The notes under the pieces: generated by a model | Told to the model about the DNA's origin: nothing | Database searches by the model: none | Seen by the model: the letters and a program-made list of their open reading frames with translations, nothing else | NCBI RefSeq assembly: GCF_002252755.1 | Contig: NZ_NHOY01000042.1 | Span: 1-41,324, forward strand | DNA: 41,324 nucleotides | Reading direction: 5' to 3' | Origin: Halorubrum sp. Hd13 | Lineage (GTDB): Archaea > Halobacteriota > Halobacteria > Halobacteriales > Haloferacaceae | Position numbers and translations under genes: made by a program | Shown here: in pieces, positions 7,723 through 15,255 of the stretch | Layout: each line of letters begins with the position of its first letter | Numbering within the stretch: position 1 is the stretch's first letter

Positions 7723-7742
7723 GACGCGGGATGTCCCGCGTC
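7723..7742 (+). promoter_or_regulatory. GC-rich hairpin in the 5' leader of the TasA-like gene
   Basis: GACGCGGGA-TG-TCCCGCGTC is a perfect 9-bp inverted repeat 44 nt before the ATG at 7786. As RNA it would form a stable hairpin in the untranslated leader. It may affect mRNA stability or translation; as DNA it may be an operator. Confidence 0.5.
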
Positions 7743-7785
7743 GGCGGGCCGCGGGTCGTGTGCGGACAACACGAGGTCAATAACA

Positions 7786-8418
7786 ATGGCAAACCGACGC
7801 AAGTTCATCGCCGGTCTGGGCGCATTGGCTACGGGTAGCGCAGCTGCAGTGGGTACGGGCGCGTTCGAAACCTCCGCATCCGAGCGGACGGTCAACGTGA
7901 ACGTCGCCGCTGACAGTGCTGGTTTTGTGGATATCACTGCACTGAATGACACTTACGCCTCTGGGACCGATGATGGTCAACTTGAGCTCAATTTCAATAG
8001 TGATTCAGGACTTGGAATTTTTGCCGGTGATGCTCAGGGGCTTAACCCTGACACGACGTTCAATTTCTCCGAGGTTTTCCAAATCGCAAATGTTGGAGGA
8101 ACTGGCAGCCCTCGTGTTATCATTGAAGCAACTGGATTCAGTGATCTCGAATCACTCGAATTGACAGTTGCGACCGAATCTGGCAGCAGTGGTGCTGGAC
8201 ACCAAGCTGACAAAGGTGACTCGCTGCGGGCAAAGGATTACGAGAACCCGGTGAACCTTCCGGTACTCAACGAACCGGGCGATATAACTGTGGACATCGA
8301 GATCGAGACGAAATCTGCAGATGATTTCACCGGAACAATCGATGGGGAGCTTACTATCCACTACGCAGCTGGAGGCAGTAGGAATGAGCTCACGGATGTG
8401 CTCGGATCCGGCTCGTAA
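7786..8418 (+). CDS. TasA/camelysin-like secreted protein (SipW-dependent-type signal, DUF1102-like)
   Basis: A 210-residue exported protein. The N-terminus MANRRKFIAGLGALATG contains a Tat-like NRRKFI, followed by AVGTGAFETSASERTVNVNV, the shared cleavage-region and first-strand pattern of the family. The mature domain has alternating beta-strand pattern (LELNFNSDSGLGIFAG, FNFSEVFQIANVG, RVIIEATGFSDLESLELTV, DITVDIEIETKSADDF) and ends after a final strand (ELTIHYAAGG), consistent with a single jelly-roll-like domain. GC content is low relative to neighbours. It is likely a structural surface subunit processed by the SipW-like peptidase at 11541-12704; fibre formation is inferred only from bacterial TasA and archaeal bundling-pilus relatives. 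Confidence 0.75.
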   Translation: MANRRKFIAGLGALATGSAAAVGTGAFETSASERTVNVNVAADSAGFVDITALNDTYASGTDDGQLELNFNSDSGLGIFAGDAQGLNPDTTFNFSEVFQIANVGGTGSPRVIIEATGFSDLESLELTVATESGSSGAGHQADKGDSLRAKDYENPVNLPVLNEPGDITVDIEIETKSADDFTGTIDGELTIHYAAGGSRNELTDVLGSGS

Positions 8419-8452
8419 TACAGGCTACTAGTTACATCCAACACCTCCTCAA

Positions 8453-8752
8453 GTGAAGCGCAGAACCCATCTGCCCGGTTTGGCTGCTGCTACTGGAGGA
8501 GGCACATCGGTAATAGGAGCTAGTGGTTTCAATACCGCCCAGATTGAATGGCAAGTGTCGATCAGAGCCGTCCCTGATGACGGGGCGCTATTATTGTTGA
8601 GGGTTCCCTATGCGAGAGAGACCTCCTCGCAAAGTACTGCGGTTGAAAAAGGACTGCCTAGCCACCTAAATCTGGTAAATAAGCAAGTCCGAGCTGTAGG
8701 ATTACATTTCCTCGAATCTGATTGCCGACATAATATTGTCAACCATATTTAG
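8453..8752 (+). pseudogene. Decayed TasA-like gene copy
   Basis: A GTG-initiated frame reads MKRRTHLPGLAAATGGG, then SVIGASGFNTAQIEWQVSIRAV. This is the same twin-Arg, G(T/A)xGF, xxIExxVS layout as the two intact TasA-like proteins. After about residue 50 (DDGALLLL) similarity ends and the frame continues as unrelated-looking sequence to a stop at 8752, far short of the usual ~200 residues. No SD or clear TATA precedes it. It begins 34 nt after the stop of the intact copy. I read it as a relic left by duplication and decay or by recombination, though a short expressed protein cannot be excluded. Confidence 0.6.
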
Positions 8753-8766
8753 ATTGTTGTCTAAAA

Positions 8767-8771
8767 GGTGA
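8767..8771 (+). promoter_or_regulatory. Shine-Dalgarno site of the modular surface protein
   Basis: GGTGA 7 nt before the ATG at 8779; it supports that start. A TATA-like CATATTTAG lies near 8744-8752. Confidence 0.5.
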
Positions 8772-8778
8772 CTTATCG

Positions 8779-10317
8779 ATGCCCACTGCCAGACGCACTC
8801 TGACCCTCGCCCTCCTGCTCGTAGCCGCGGGCTCCCTCGCTTTCGCCACGGGCGCGGCGGTGGTTGACGGTCCGGCCGACACCTTCGCGGACGACGACCT
8901 CGCGGTACAACCGGCCGACGGCCCGAACGGGAACTACTCCTATTTAAATGACGCCAACGAGATCGCGATCGACGTCTCGGCGTCGAATCCGAACATCAAG
9001 GATCCCTCGTTCGAGGGCGTAAACGTCGGAACCACCGGAACCATCGACGGCATCTTTACGATCACGTACACGGCCGAGCGGTACGCGCACGTGTGGATCG
9101 AGTACGACGGCGACGGCGAGGTCGCCTTCGTCTCCGACGGCGACTCGATCGAGGGCGAGGCGAACAACGTCACGCTCGGACCCAACCAGACCGTCACGGT
9201 CGGCCTCGCGCTCGACGCGGGCGACTCGGCCGCCGGGACGCAGTTGGGTGCCGACGAGTTCTCGATCAACGCGAAGCTCGCCGAGCCGGAGCAAGCGTCC
9301 GGGACGACCGCGACGGGCGGCGGGAGCCAGCAGGCGGGCGGCGGCCCGACCACGACGGTCAGGGCGCCGAACGCGACCTACCGGGAGTTCGTCGCGAGCG
9401 GGATCGGCCGCGGGGAGTCGGTCCGGTGGCTCGCGGAGGGGATGCACCTCGACGGCGACAACGTCACGCTGGAAGGGATCGACCTGGACGGGATCGACAA
9501 CGAGCGCGTCGAGCTGGACGCCGCGGGGAGCCCGGACCCGTTCGCGGACGCGGGGCCGGTGTCGGCGCCGACCACGCCGCACTCGATGGCGTACCTCGCG
9601 CTCGACCACGACTTCGCGCCCGACGCGGTCGACGAGATGACGGTCCGGTTCAGCGCGGCCCCGTCCCACCTGAACGCGACCGGGACCGACTCCGAGGACG
9701 TGACGCTCTACCGGCGGACGGCGGCGGGCGCGTGGGAGGAGGTTCCGGTGGAGGTCGTCGACGACGACGTGGCCCGAATGCTGGGGCTTCCCGAGGACCG
9801 TGTCCACTTCCGCGCGACGACCGGGCCGTCTTCGACGTTCGCGGTCGCGGCGCACGCCCCCCGGTACGACGTGACCGAGGCGACGGTCGCGCCCGAGGCG
9901 ATCGACCCCGGCGAGAACGTCACGGTCCGGACGACCCTGCGGAACGGCGGCGGCGCGGCCGGCGAGCGCACGGTGACGCTGACGGCGAACGGCACCCCGG
10001 TCGCGAGCGAGACCGTCGCGCTCGACCCGAACGAGACGGCGACGGTGGCGTTCGACGCGACGTTCGAGTCCCCCGGCGCCTACGACCTCGCGGTCGACGG
10101 GACGTCGGTCGGCGAGCGCCTCCTCGTCGGCGACCCCGCGAGCGACGACGCGGGGGGATCGGGCGACGAGTCGAACGCCGGTAGCGACGGGTCCGCCACC
10201 GTCGCCGGGACCACGGAGGAGCCGTTCGGGATCGATCCGGCGGACCTCGCCGGTCCGCTCGCGCTCGTGGCCATCGTCCTCGCCGCCCTCGCGCTCGTCC
10301 GCCGGATGCCGCGATGA
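8779..10317 (+). CDS. Modular cell-surface protein (DUF1102-like, PGF-pre-PGF-like and CARDB-like domains, C-terminal TM)
   Basis: A 512-residue exported protein. Residues 1-28 are a signal peptide (TLALLLVAAGSLAFATGA). Residues ~45-170 form a beta-rich domain with N-terminal pattern like DUF1102 (YLNDANEIAIDVSASN; VGTTGTIDGIFTITY). A Gly/Thr/Gln-rich linker follows (~170-190). Residues ~195-360 resemble the PGF-pre-PGF type module (RGESVRWLAEG; VTLYRRTAAGAWEEVPVEVV; FAVAAHAP). Residues ~360-440 look like a CARDB/Ig-like adhesion domain (PGENVTVRTTLRNGG). A Ser/Gly/Asp-rich linker and a C-terminal helix (PLALVAIVLAALALVRRMPR) anchor it. Many NxT/NxS sequons suggest N-glycosylation. It probably displays or anchors the adjacent TasA-like subunits; this is inference. 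Confidence 0.75.
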   Translation: MPTARRTLTLALLLVAAGSLAFATGAAVVDGPADTFADDDLAVQPADGPNGNYSYLNDANEIAIDVSASNPNIKDPSFEGVNVGTTGTIDGIFTITYTAERYAHVWIEYDGDGEVAFVSDGDSIEGEANNVTLGPNQTVTVGLALDAGDSAAGTQLGADEFSINAKLAEPEQASGTTATGGGSQQAGGGPTTTVRAPNATYREFVASGIGRGESVRWLAEGMHLDGDNVTLEGIDLDGIDNERVELDAAGSPDPFADAGPVSAPTTPHSMAYLALDHDFAPDAVDEMTVRFSAAPSHLNATGTDSEDVTLYRRTAAGAWEEVPVEVVDDDVARMLGLPEDRVHFRATTGPSSTFAVAAHAPRYDVTEATVAPEAIDPGENVTVRTTLRNGGGAAGERTVTLTANGTPVASETVALDPNETATVAFDATFESPGAYDLAVDGTSVGERLLVGDPASDDAGGSGDESNAGSDGSATVAGTTEEPFGIDPADLAGPLALVAIVLAALALVRRMPR

Positions 10318-10399
10318 CCGGTCGGTCGTCGGGGGACGCCCTCGTTCGAACCGCCCTCTCGGGCGTCGGGTTCTCAGCGGTGAGACGCGCGCCGACAGG

Positions 10400-10408
10400 C
10401 CTTAACCG
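10400..10408 (+). promoter_or_regulatory. TATA-like element for the rhomboid-type gene
   Basis: CCTTAACCG about 25 nt before the GTG at 10430; leaderless initiation expected. Confidence 0.4.
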
Positions 10409-10429
10409 CTGGTCTGCGAGGTCCCGTCC

Positions 10430-11335
10430 GTGACCGCGCCACCGACCGACGAGCGCGACCGCGCCGCCGGCGCCGCGAGCGCCGACCGCGCCGCCGACCA
10501 CGCCCTCCGCCGGGAGCTACTCGCGAGCGCCCGGGCCGTCGACCTGCTCGTCCTGCTCGCGGTGCCGGCGGTGCTGGTCGGCGTCTTCTCGCTCCCGGAG
10601 GCGACTCGCCGGTCGCTCGCGTTCGCGTACGCGGACCCGACCGTTCCGACCGCGTTCGCCGCGCACTACGTCCACCTCGACGCCGGTCACCTCGCCGGCA
10701 ACCTCGCGGGGTACTGTCTCCTCGCGGGCGTCGGCTACGCGCTCGCGGTCTTCGGGGGCGCCCGCCGCTTCTTTTTGACCGCGCTGGCGACGTTCCTGCT
10801 GGCGTTCCCGCTCGTCCTCTCGGCGCTGAACCTCGCCGTGCCCCGAGACGCGATCGGGTTCGGCTTCTCCGGGATCAACATGGCGCTCGCGGGGCTGCTC
10901 CCGCTGCTGCTCGGGACGTACGCCCGCGCGCGCTTCGCGCCGGGGGCCTCGCTCCGCGCGCTGCCCGCGGTCTTCTTCGCGCTCGTCGGCTGGATCGCGC
11001 TGCTCGCGCTCCCGGTCTCGGCGACCGGCCCGGGCATCGCCGGGCTCGCGACCGGCGTCGCCGGCGCGCTCCTCGCCGTCCTCTACGCGTCGAGCGCCGG
11101 GATCCCGATCCGCGAGACGGTCCGCGAGGGCGTCCGCACGGTCGCCTCGCGGCCGGGCGAGGGCGACCTGTTCGCCGTCGGCGCGGTCCTGGTCGTCGGC
11201 TATCCGGTCGTCGGCTTCCCGGCCGATCCGACCGGCGCGGGCAGCGTCGTGAACCTCTACGTCCACCTGCTGGGCTTCTGTCTCGCCTTCATCGGCCCGT
11301 TCGCGCTGCTCGCGGTCGGGGTGTTCGAGACGTGA
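10430..11335 (+). CDS. Rhomboid-type intramembrane serine protease
   Basis: A 301-residue polytopic membrane protein with an Ala/Arg-rich cytoplasmic N-terminus (1-35). Family hallmarks: the helix-2 motif HLDAGHLAGN (82-91), GFGFSGIN (143-150) with the nucleophile Ser147, and a late VHLLG (278-282) supplying the catalytic His279. About 7-8 hydrophobic helices are visible. The sequence is divergent from bacterial GlpG (GFSG instead of GASG), as in other haloarchaeal rhomboids. The GTG start follows a TATA-like element by 25 nt; no better ATG is present. It lies between the modular surface protein and the signal peptidase, suggesting release of membrane-anchored surface proteins; in Haloferax a rhomboid protease influences surface glycoprotein glycosylation (from memory). 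Confidence 0.75.
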   Translation: MTAPPTDERDRAAGAASADRAADHALRRELLASARAVDLLVLLAVPAVLVGVFSLPEATRRSLAFAYADPTVPTAFAAHYVHLDAGHLAGNLAGYCLLAGVGYALAVFGGARRFFLTALATFLLAFPLVLSALNLAVPRDAIGFGFSGINMALAGLLPLLLGTYARARFAPGASLRALPAVFFALVGWIALLALPVSATGPGIAGLATGVAGALLAVLYASSAGIPIRETVREGVRTVASRPGEGDLFAVGAVLVVGYPVVGFPADPTGAGSVVNLYVHLLGFCLAFIGPFALLAVGVFET

Positions 11336-11407
11336 CCTCGCGACGCGGGATCCCGGGCCCGCGACCCGACGGGCGGCTTCCCGCCACGTCCTGCTCCGAA
11401 CCCCGAA

Positions 11408-11415
11408 CTTATAAC
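11408..11415 (+). promoter_or_regulatory. TATA box upstream of the signal peptidase gene
   Basis: TTATAACG lies 126 nt before the chosen peptidase ATG. A transcript from it would carry an untranslated leader of ~100 nt that includes three 18-bp repeats. Confidence 0.5.
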
Positions 11416-11457
11416 GTGTCGATTACATTCCATGATCGGAGAGCCTCGCCGAACCGC

Positions 11458-11511
11458 GGCGGAACCGACGATCGAGGCGGAACCAACGCCCGCGGCGGAA
11501 CCGACGCCCGC
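11458..11511 (+). repeat. Three tandem 18-bp repeats in the signal peptidase leader
   Basis: Units at 11458-11475, 11476-11493 and 11494-11511 share GGCGGAACC(G/A)ACG and differ at few positions. Read from an ATG at 11432 they encode repeated AEPT, but that frame is not the peptidase frame. They may be replication slippage products or a leader regulatory array. Confidence 0.7.
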
Positions 11512-11540
11512 AGCGCGACGCCCGCGCCAACCCACGACAC

Positions 11541-12704
11541 ATGTCACCGAAACGCATCCTCTCGATAACGCTGCAGGTCGCGGTCGTCCTCGTCGTCCTC
11601 TCGCTGGTCGTCGGCCAGCTGCTCGGACAGCCGATCCTGCTCAGCTTCGTCGAGACCGGGAGCATGCAGCCCACGCTGGACCCCGGTGACGGGTTCGTGG
11701 CGATCCCCGCGCCGCTCGCCGGCGACGTCGGCGTCGGCGACGTGGTGACCTTCGACGCGCAGGAGATAGAGGGGGGCGGGCTGACCACCCACCGCGTCGT
11801 CGAGGAGACGGAACGGGGGTACGTAACGCGGGGCGACAACAACCCCTTCACCGATCAGGATGGGGGCGAGCCCGTGGTGCAGGACGCCGACGTGGTCGCG
11901 GTGGCGCTCCAGGTCGGCGGGAGCGTGGTCGTCATCCCCCACCTGGGCACCGTCGCGATGGCGATCCAGTCGGGGCTCGCCTCGGTCCAGACGTGGCTGG
12001 CGGTCACCTTCGGGGTCCGGTCGTTCCAGGGAACGCAGGGGTTGGCGTACATCCTCTTCGGGCTCTCGGCGGTCGCGTACGCGGCCGACTGGTACCTGAC
12101 TCGAAACGCGCGCGAGACCCGCGAACGCGACCGCTCCCGCGACGACGGCACCTCCGTGTTCCTGATCGTCGCCGTGCTCGCGCTGGTGCTGATGGCGACC
12201 GCGACCGCGGCGATGGTCGTCCCGGCCGGCACGCAGGAGTACGGCGTCGTGAGCGCCGAGTTCGAGTCCGAGAACCCCACCGTCATCGAGCGCGGCACGA
12301 GCCAGGAGCTGGAGTACGTCGTCCCCAACTCCGGACTGGTGCCGGTGTACGCGTACGTCACCCCGGCGAGCCCCGGCGTCGAGGTCGAGCCACAGCGGCT
12401 CAGCGTCGAGAGCCGGGGCGAGGCGTCGACCACCGTGACGCTCACCGCCCCGCCGGAGACCGGCTACTACCGGCTGTTCGTCACCGAGCACCGGTATCTC
12501 GCGGTGCTCCCGCGCGGCGTGATCGACGAGCTGTACGGCGTCCACCCGTGGGCGCCGATCGTCGCGATCGACGGCCTGCTCGGCGGCACCATCGCCGGGA
12601 TCGGGCTCGTCCTGCTGCGCGGCGAGCCCGCGCGGATACGCTCCCGTGAATCGCGCGAGAAACCCCCGCTGTATCGCCGCCTCCTCCGCCAGATCTACAG
12701 GTGA
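11541..12704 (+). CDS. SipW-like signal peptidase I
   Basis: A 387-residue membrane serine protease. An N-terminal TM helix (8-28) leads to ETGSMQPTL with nucleophile Ser41, then TTHRVV with His84 (archaeal/ER type uses His in place of Lys) and RGDNN at 97-101 with Asp99. This Ser-His-Asp set is the SipW/Sec11 type. Further TM helices follow (~150-178 and ~205-226), then a beta-rich C-terminal region (~230-330) and a last TM (AIDGLLGGTIAGIGLVLLRG). At 387 residues it is longer than minimal SipW (~180), the added C-terminal domain being common to haloarchaeal members. It is coupled to the DUF5305 gene 4 nt downstream and probably removes signal peptides from the TasA-like proteins nearby. Confidence 0.88.
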   Translation: MSPKRILSITLQVAVVLVVLSLVVGQLLGQPILLSFVETGSMQPTLDPGDGFVAIPAPLAGDVGVGDVVTFDAQEIEGGGLTTHRVVEETERGYVTRGDNNPFTDQDGGEPVVQDADVVAVALQVGGSVVVIPHLGTVAMAIQSGLASVQTWLAVTFGVRSFQGTQGLAYILFGLSAVAYAADWYLTRNARETRERDRSRDDGTSVFLIVAVLALVLMATATAAMVVPAGTQEYGVVSAEFESENPTVIERGTSQELEYVVPNSGLVPVYAYVTPASPGVEVEPQRLSVESRGEASTTVTLTAPPETGYYRLFVTEHRYLAVLPRGVIDELYGVHPWAPIVAIDGLLGGTIAGIGLVLLRGEPARIRSRESREKPPLYRRLLRQIYR

Positions 12705-12708
12705 CCGA

Positions 12709-14061
12709 ATGAGCTCCTCATCCCCAGACGAGAACCGACTCCGGCTCCGCGCGGTGTTAGACGCACAGTTCGCCGTGATCGTCGCGGTCTTGCTGATCGC
12801 GGCCGCCGTCGGCGGCGCGCTCGTCTACACGACCCACGTCGATCCCGGCACCGAGACCCGCGAGCGGACCGTCTCCTCGTTCACCGTCGAGACGGCGTAC
12901 AACCACTCCGCCGAGGTGACCGAGCCGAACTCGGTGTTCCAGATCGGGACCGTCCTCGACGACCGTACCACGTACTTCACGCGGATCGCTCCCGAACTCG
13001 ACGTCGCCGTCGAGACGACGTACGCGGCCGCGTCCGCGTCGGACGTCGACGTGCGGTTCGACTCCGTCCTCGTCATCCGCAACGTCGGCGAGGACGGGAA
13101 CGTCGTCTACTGGAGCGAGCGGGAGCCCCTGGCGTCGGAGACGGTCTCGGACGTGGACCCCGGGGGGACCGCGACGGCGTCGTTCGCGCTCAACAGCTCC
13201 GCGGTCGACGCGACCGCGGCCGAGATCGAGGAGGAGCTCGGCGCGTCGCCCGGGGAGACGGAGACGTTCGTCGTCACCGACGTGGCGGTCGAGGGAACGA
13301 TCAACGGCGAGCCGACCTCGTACGCCCGGACGGTCCGGCTCGGAATCGACCACGGCGGCGACACCTACACCGTCTCCGACCCCGGCGTCCGGTCGGACAC
13401 CTCGGACCGCACGGAGACGGTGACCGTCGATCAGAGCTACGGCCCCCTCCGGTCCATCGGCGGGCCGCTCCTGTTCGTGGTCGGCCTCGCCGGAGCCGGC
13501 GCGCTGGTGTACGCCCGAAGGGAGCGCGAGTTCGCGCTCACGCCCGCCGAGCGCGACTACCTCTCGTACAGGGACGACCGGTCCGAGTTCGCGGAGTGGA
13601 TCACGACGTTCCGACTCCCGGCGTCCGTCCACGAGCGCCCCGAGGCGGAGGCGGAGAGCCTGCGCGACCTCGTTGACTTCGCCATCGACAACGACACCGG
13701 CGTCGTGGAGGACCCCGAGACGGGCGCGTACCACGCCGTGGCCGGCGAGTTCGTCTACACCTACCGGCCGCCGTCTCCGCCGTCGGTCGACGCACTCTCC
13801 GAAGGGGAGGACGGCGACGCGCCCGCGGTCGACGACCTCACGGCCGCCGACGGAGCGGTGGGCGCCGAAGACGTCGACGCGCGCGACGGTGACGGTGCCG
13901 ACGTCGATGTCGACGGCGACGGTACAGGCGCCGATGTCGACGGTGACGGTGCAGGCGCCGATGTCGACGATGACGGTGCAGACTCCGACGGTGCCGAGGC
14001 GACGGGAACGGACGCGGCGGGGGACGACGACCCCGGGAGCGACGACGCAAACCGGGAGTGA
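12709..14061 (+). CDS. DUF5305 membrane protein
   Basis: A 450-residue protein with an N-terminal TM helix (~17-40), an extracellular beta-rich domain (~45-250), a second TM (GGPLLFVVGLAGAGALVY) and a cytoplasmic C-terminus. The cytoplasmic part includes a conserved-looking domain (PAERDYLSYRDDRSEFAEW; LVDFAIDNDTGVVEDP) and a long Asp/Gly/Ala tail. This matches DUF5305, typically adjacent to SipW-type peptidase genes in haloarchaea. The ATG at 12709 follows the peptidase stop by 4 nt and is preceded by a GGTGA Shine-Dalgarno at 12700-12704, so coupling is likely. Function unknown; a chaperone or anchor in export of the TasA-like proteins is a guess. Confidence 0.82.
   Translation: MSSSSPDENRLRLRAVLDAQFAVIVAVLLIAAAVGGALVYTTHVDPGTETRERTVSSFTVETAYNHSAEVTEPNSVFQIGTVLDDRTTYFTRIAPELDVAVETTYAAASASDVDVRFDSVLVIRNVGEDGNVVYWSEREPLASETVSDVDPGGTATASFALNSSAVDATAAEIEEELGASPGETETFVVTDVAVEGTINGEPTSYARTVRLGIDHGGDTYTVSDPGVRSDTSDRTETVTVDQSYGPLRSIGGPLLFVVGLAGAGALVYARREREFALTPAERDYLSYRDDRSEFAEWITTFRLPASVHERPEAEAESLRDLVDFAIDNDTGVVEDPETGAYHAVAGEFVYTYRPPSPPSVDALSEGEDGDAPAVDDLTAADGAVGAEDVDARDGDGADVDVDGDGTGADVDGDGAGADVDDDGADSDGAEATGTDAAGDDDPGSDDANRE
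13900..13980 (+). repeat. In-frame 27-bp tandem repeats coding an acidic tail
   Basis: Two near-identical 27-bp units (13927-13953 and 13954-13980) preceded by a degenerate one encode GADVDGDGA-type repeats at the C-terminus of the DUF5305 protein. The DxDxDG spacing looks like calcium-binding loops, but on a cytoplasmic tail this may be only acidic low complexity. Confidence 0.7.
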
Positions 14062-14100
14062 CGCGCTCGTCGACGCGGCGACGCCCCGCGAGTCGACGGG

Positions 14101-15003
14101 TCAGACGAATTCGGGACCGTCGACGTCGACTCCTTCCGCCTCCCGCCAGGAGTGCGCCGGCTCCCAGCCGAGCACCCGCTTCGCCTTCCCGAGGTCGAAG
14201 GCGGTCTCGTCGCCGTCGAGGTCGCAGTCGTCGGGGAGGTCGCCGTGGACCGCCTCGATCGCGGCGGCCGTGTCGCGCCCGACGAAGTTCTCCGCCGCGG
14301 TGACGAGCACGGCCTCGTGACCCGCGACCGGCGGTTCCGGAGCGGCCGGGTCGATCGCGGCCTCGACCGCGGCGATCAGGTCGCGGACGTCGACGTAGCT
14401 CCAGAAGTTACCGCTTGGCTCGGCGGTCGCGGGGTCGAACGCCTCCCGCGCCGCGCGGGTCTCGTAGGCCCCGGGGTAGTTCACCCACGAGGCGCGCAGC
14501 GAGACGGCGGAGACGCCGTACCGCCGGGCGACCCGCGCCGCGATCTCCTCGCCGACGACCTTCGAGAGGCCGTACGGGTCCTCCGGCTCGGTCGGCGTCT
14601 CCTCGTCGATCGGGAACGCGTCGGGGAGCCAGTGCTCCTCGGCGAAGGCGTGACCGTAGCAGCTCTCGCTCGACGCCCACGCGATCCGCGCGCCGGCCGC
14701 GCCCGCGGCGTCGAGGACGTTGTAGGTGCTGACGACGTTGTTCTCGAAGACGCGCGAGCCGGCGTGGTGGTCCGGGTTCGGGATCGCGGCGAGGTGGACG
14801 ACGGCGCCCGGGTCGGCGGCCTCGACCAGCTGTTTCGTCTCGCCGTAGTCGGTCAGGTCGGCCGCCTTGAACGCGGCGTTCTCGCGGGTGCCCGACGGGA
14901 GCCGTCGGTCGACGCCCACGACCTCCTGGCCGGCCTCGGCGAAGTGGTCCACCGCCCAGCTCCCGACGCCGCCGCAGCTCCCCGTGACGAGGATGGTTGC
15001 CAT
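14101..15003 (-). CDS. NAD-dependent epimerase/dehydratase (extended SDR)
   Basis: A 300-residue extended short-chain dehydrogenase/reductase. The N-terminal Rossmann motif is TGSCGGVGSWA (7-17). An acidic residue after strand 2 (VVGVDRR) indicates NAD preference. DLTDYGE, VVHLAAIPNPD, ASSESCYG and the active-site YGLSK (YxxxK) follow in the expected order, with a substrate-binding C-terminal part. The start at 15003 is chosen because it places the GxxGxxG motif at the very N-terminus; an upstream in-frame ATG would add 30 residues without family resemblance. Substrate is likely a nucleotide sugar or sugar acid; uronate dehydrogenase-like or glucose-6-phosphate dehydrogenase-like activities are alternatives that sequence alone cannot separate. 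It converges on the DUF5305 gene. Confidence 0.85.
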   Translation of the reverse strand: MATILVTGSCGGVGSWAVDHFAEAGQEVVGVDRRLPSGTRENAAFKAADLTDYGETKQLVEAADPGAVVHLAAIPNPDHHAGSRVFENNVVSTYNVLDAAGAAGARIAWASSESCYGHAFAEEHWLPDAFPIDEETPTEPEDPYGLSKVVGEEIAARVARRYGVSAVSLRASWVNYPGAYETRAAREAFDPATAEPSGNFWSYVDVRDLIAAVEAAIDPAAPEPPVAGHEAVLVTAAENFVGRDTAAAIEAVHGDLPDDCDLDGDETAFDLGKAKRVLGWEPAHSWREAEGVDVDGPEFV

Positions 15004-15104
15004 CTCCGGGGGTTCCGCGATCGGCGCACGTAGCTCCGGCGATCGGTCGCCGACCGGTCGGGGAAGGTAACCTACTTGAGTGCGCGCGGGCAATCACCGG
15101 TCGC

Positions 15105-15255
15105 AGTCCCGTGGTGTAGTGGCCAATCATAATGGCCTTTGGAGGGAATCCGTCGGCGTCCGCGGTTGAGACGCGATCGCCGTCCGTCTCGCCGGAGACG
15201 GCCGTCGGATGCCCGAAGTCAGCCATTGACGGCGGTTCGAATCCGCCCGGGACTA
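15105..15255 (+). tRNA. tRNA-Gln(UUG) with intron
   Basis: Acceptor AGTCCCG (15105-15111) pairs with CGGGACT (15248-15254); discriminator A15255. The anticodon stem is ATGGC (15132-15136) with GCCAT (15222-15226), and the anticodon TTG is 15139-15141. T-arm GGCGG-TTCGAAT-CCGCC is 15231-15247. A 78-nt intron (15143-15220) interrupts after position 37. The splice region forms a bulge-helix-bulge: CTTT (15137-15140) pairs with GAAG (15215-15218), with 3-nt bulges 15141-15143 and 15219-15221. The inner helix pairs GGG-ATCCG with CGGAT-CCC around one A/G mismatch. An intron in this tRNA is known in haloarchaea. Confidence 0.95.
15143..15220 (+). other. tRNA-Gln intron (78 nt)
   Basis: Bounded by the two bulges of the bulge-helix-bulge motif and probably excised by the archaeal splicing endonuclease. 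Its ends pair (15144-15152 with 15206-15214, one mismatch). The interior is GC-rich with a further stem (GCCGTCCGTCTC / GAGACGGCC). Confidence 0.9.
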
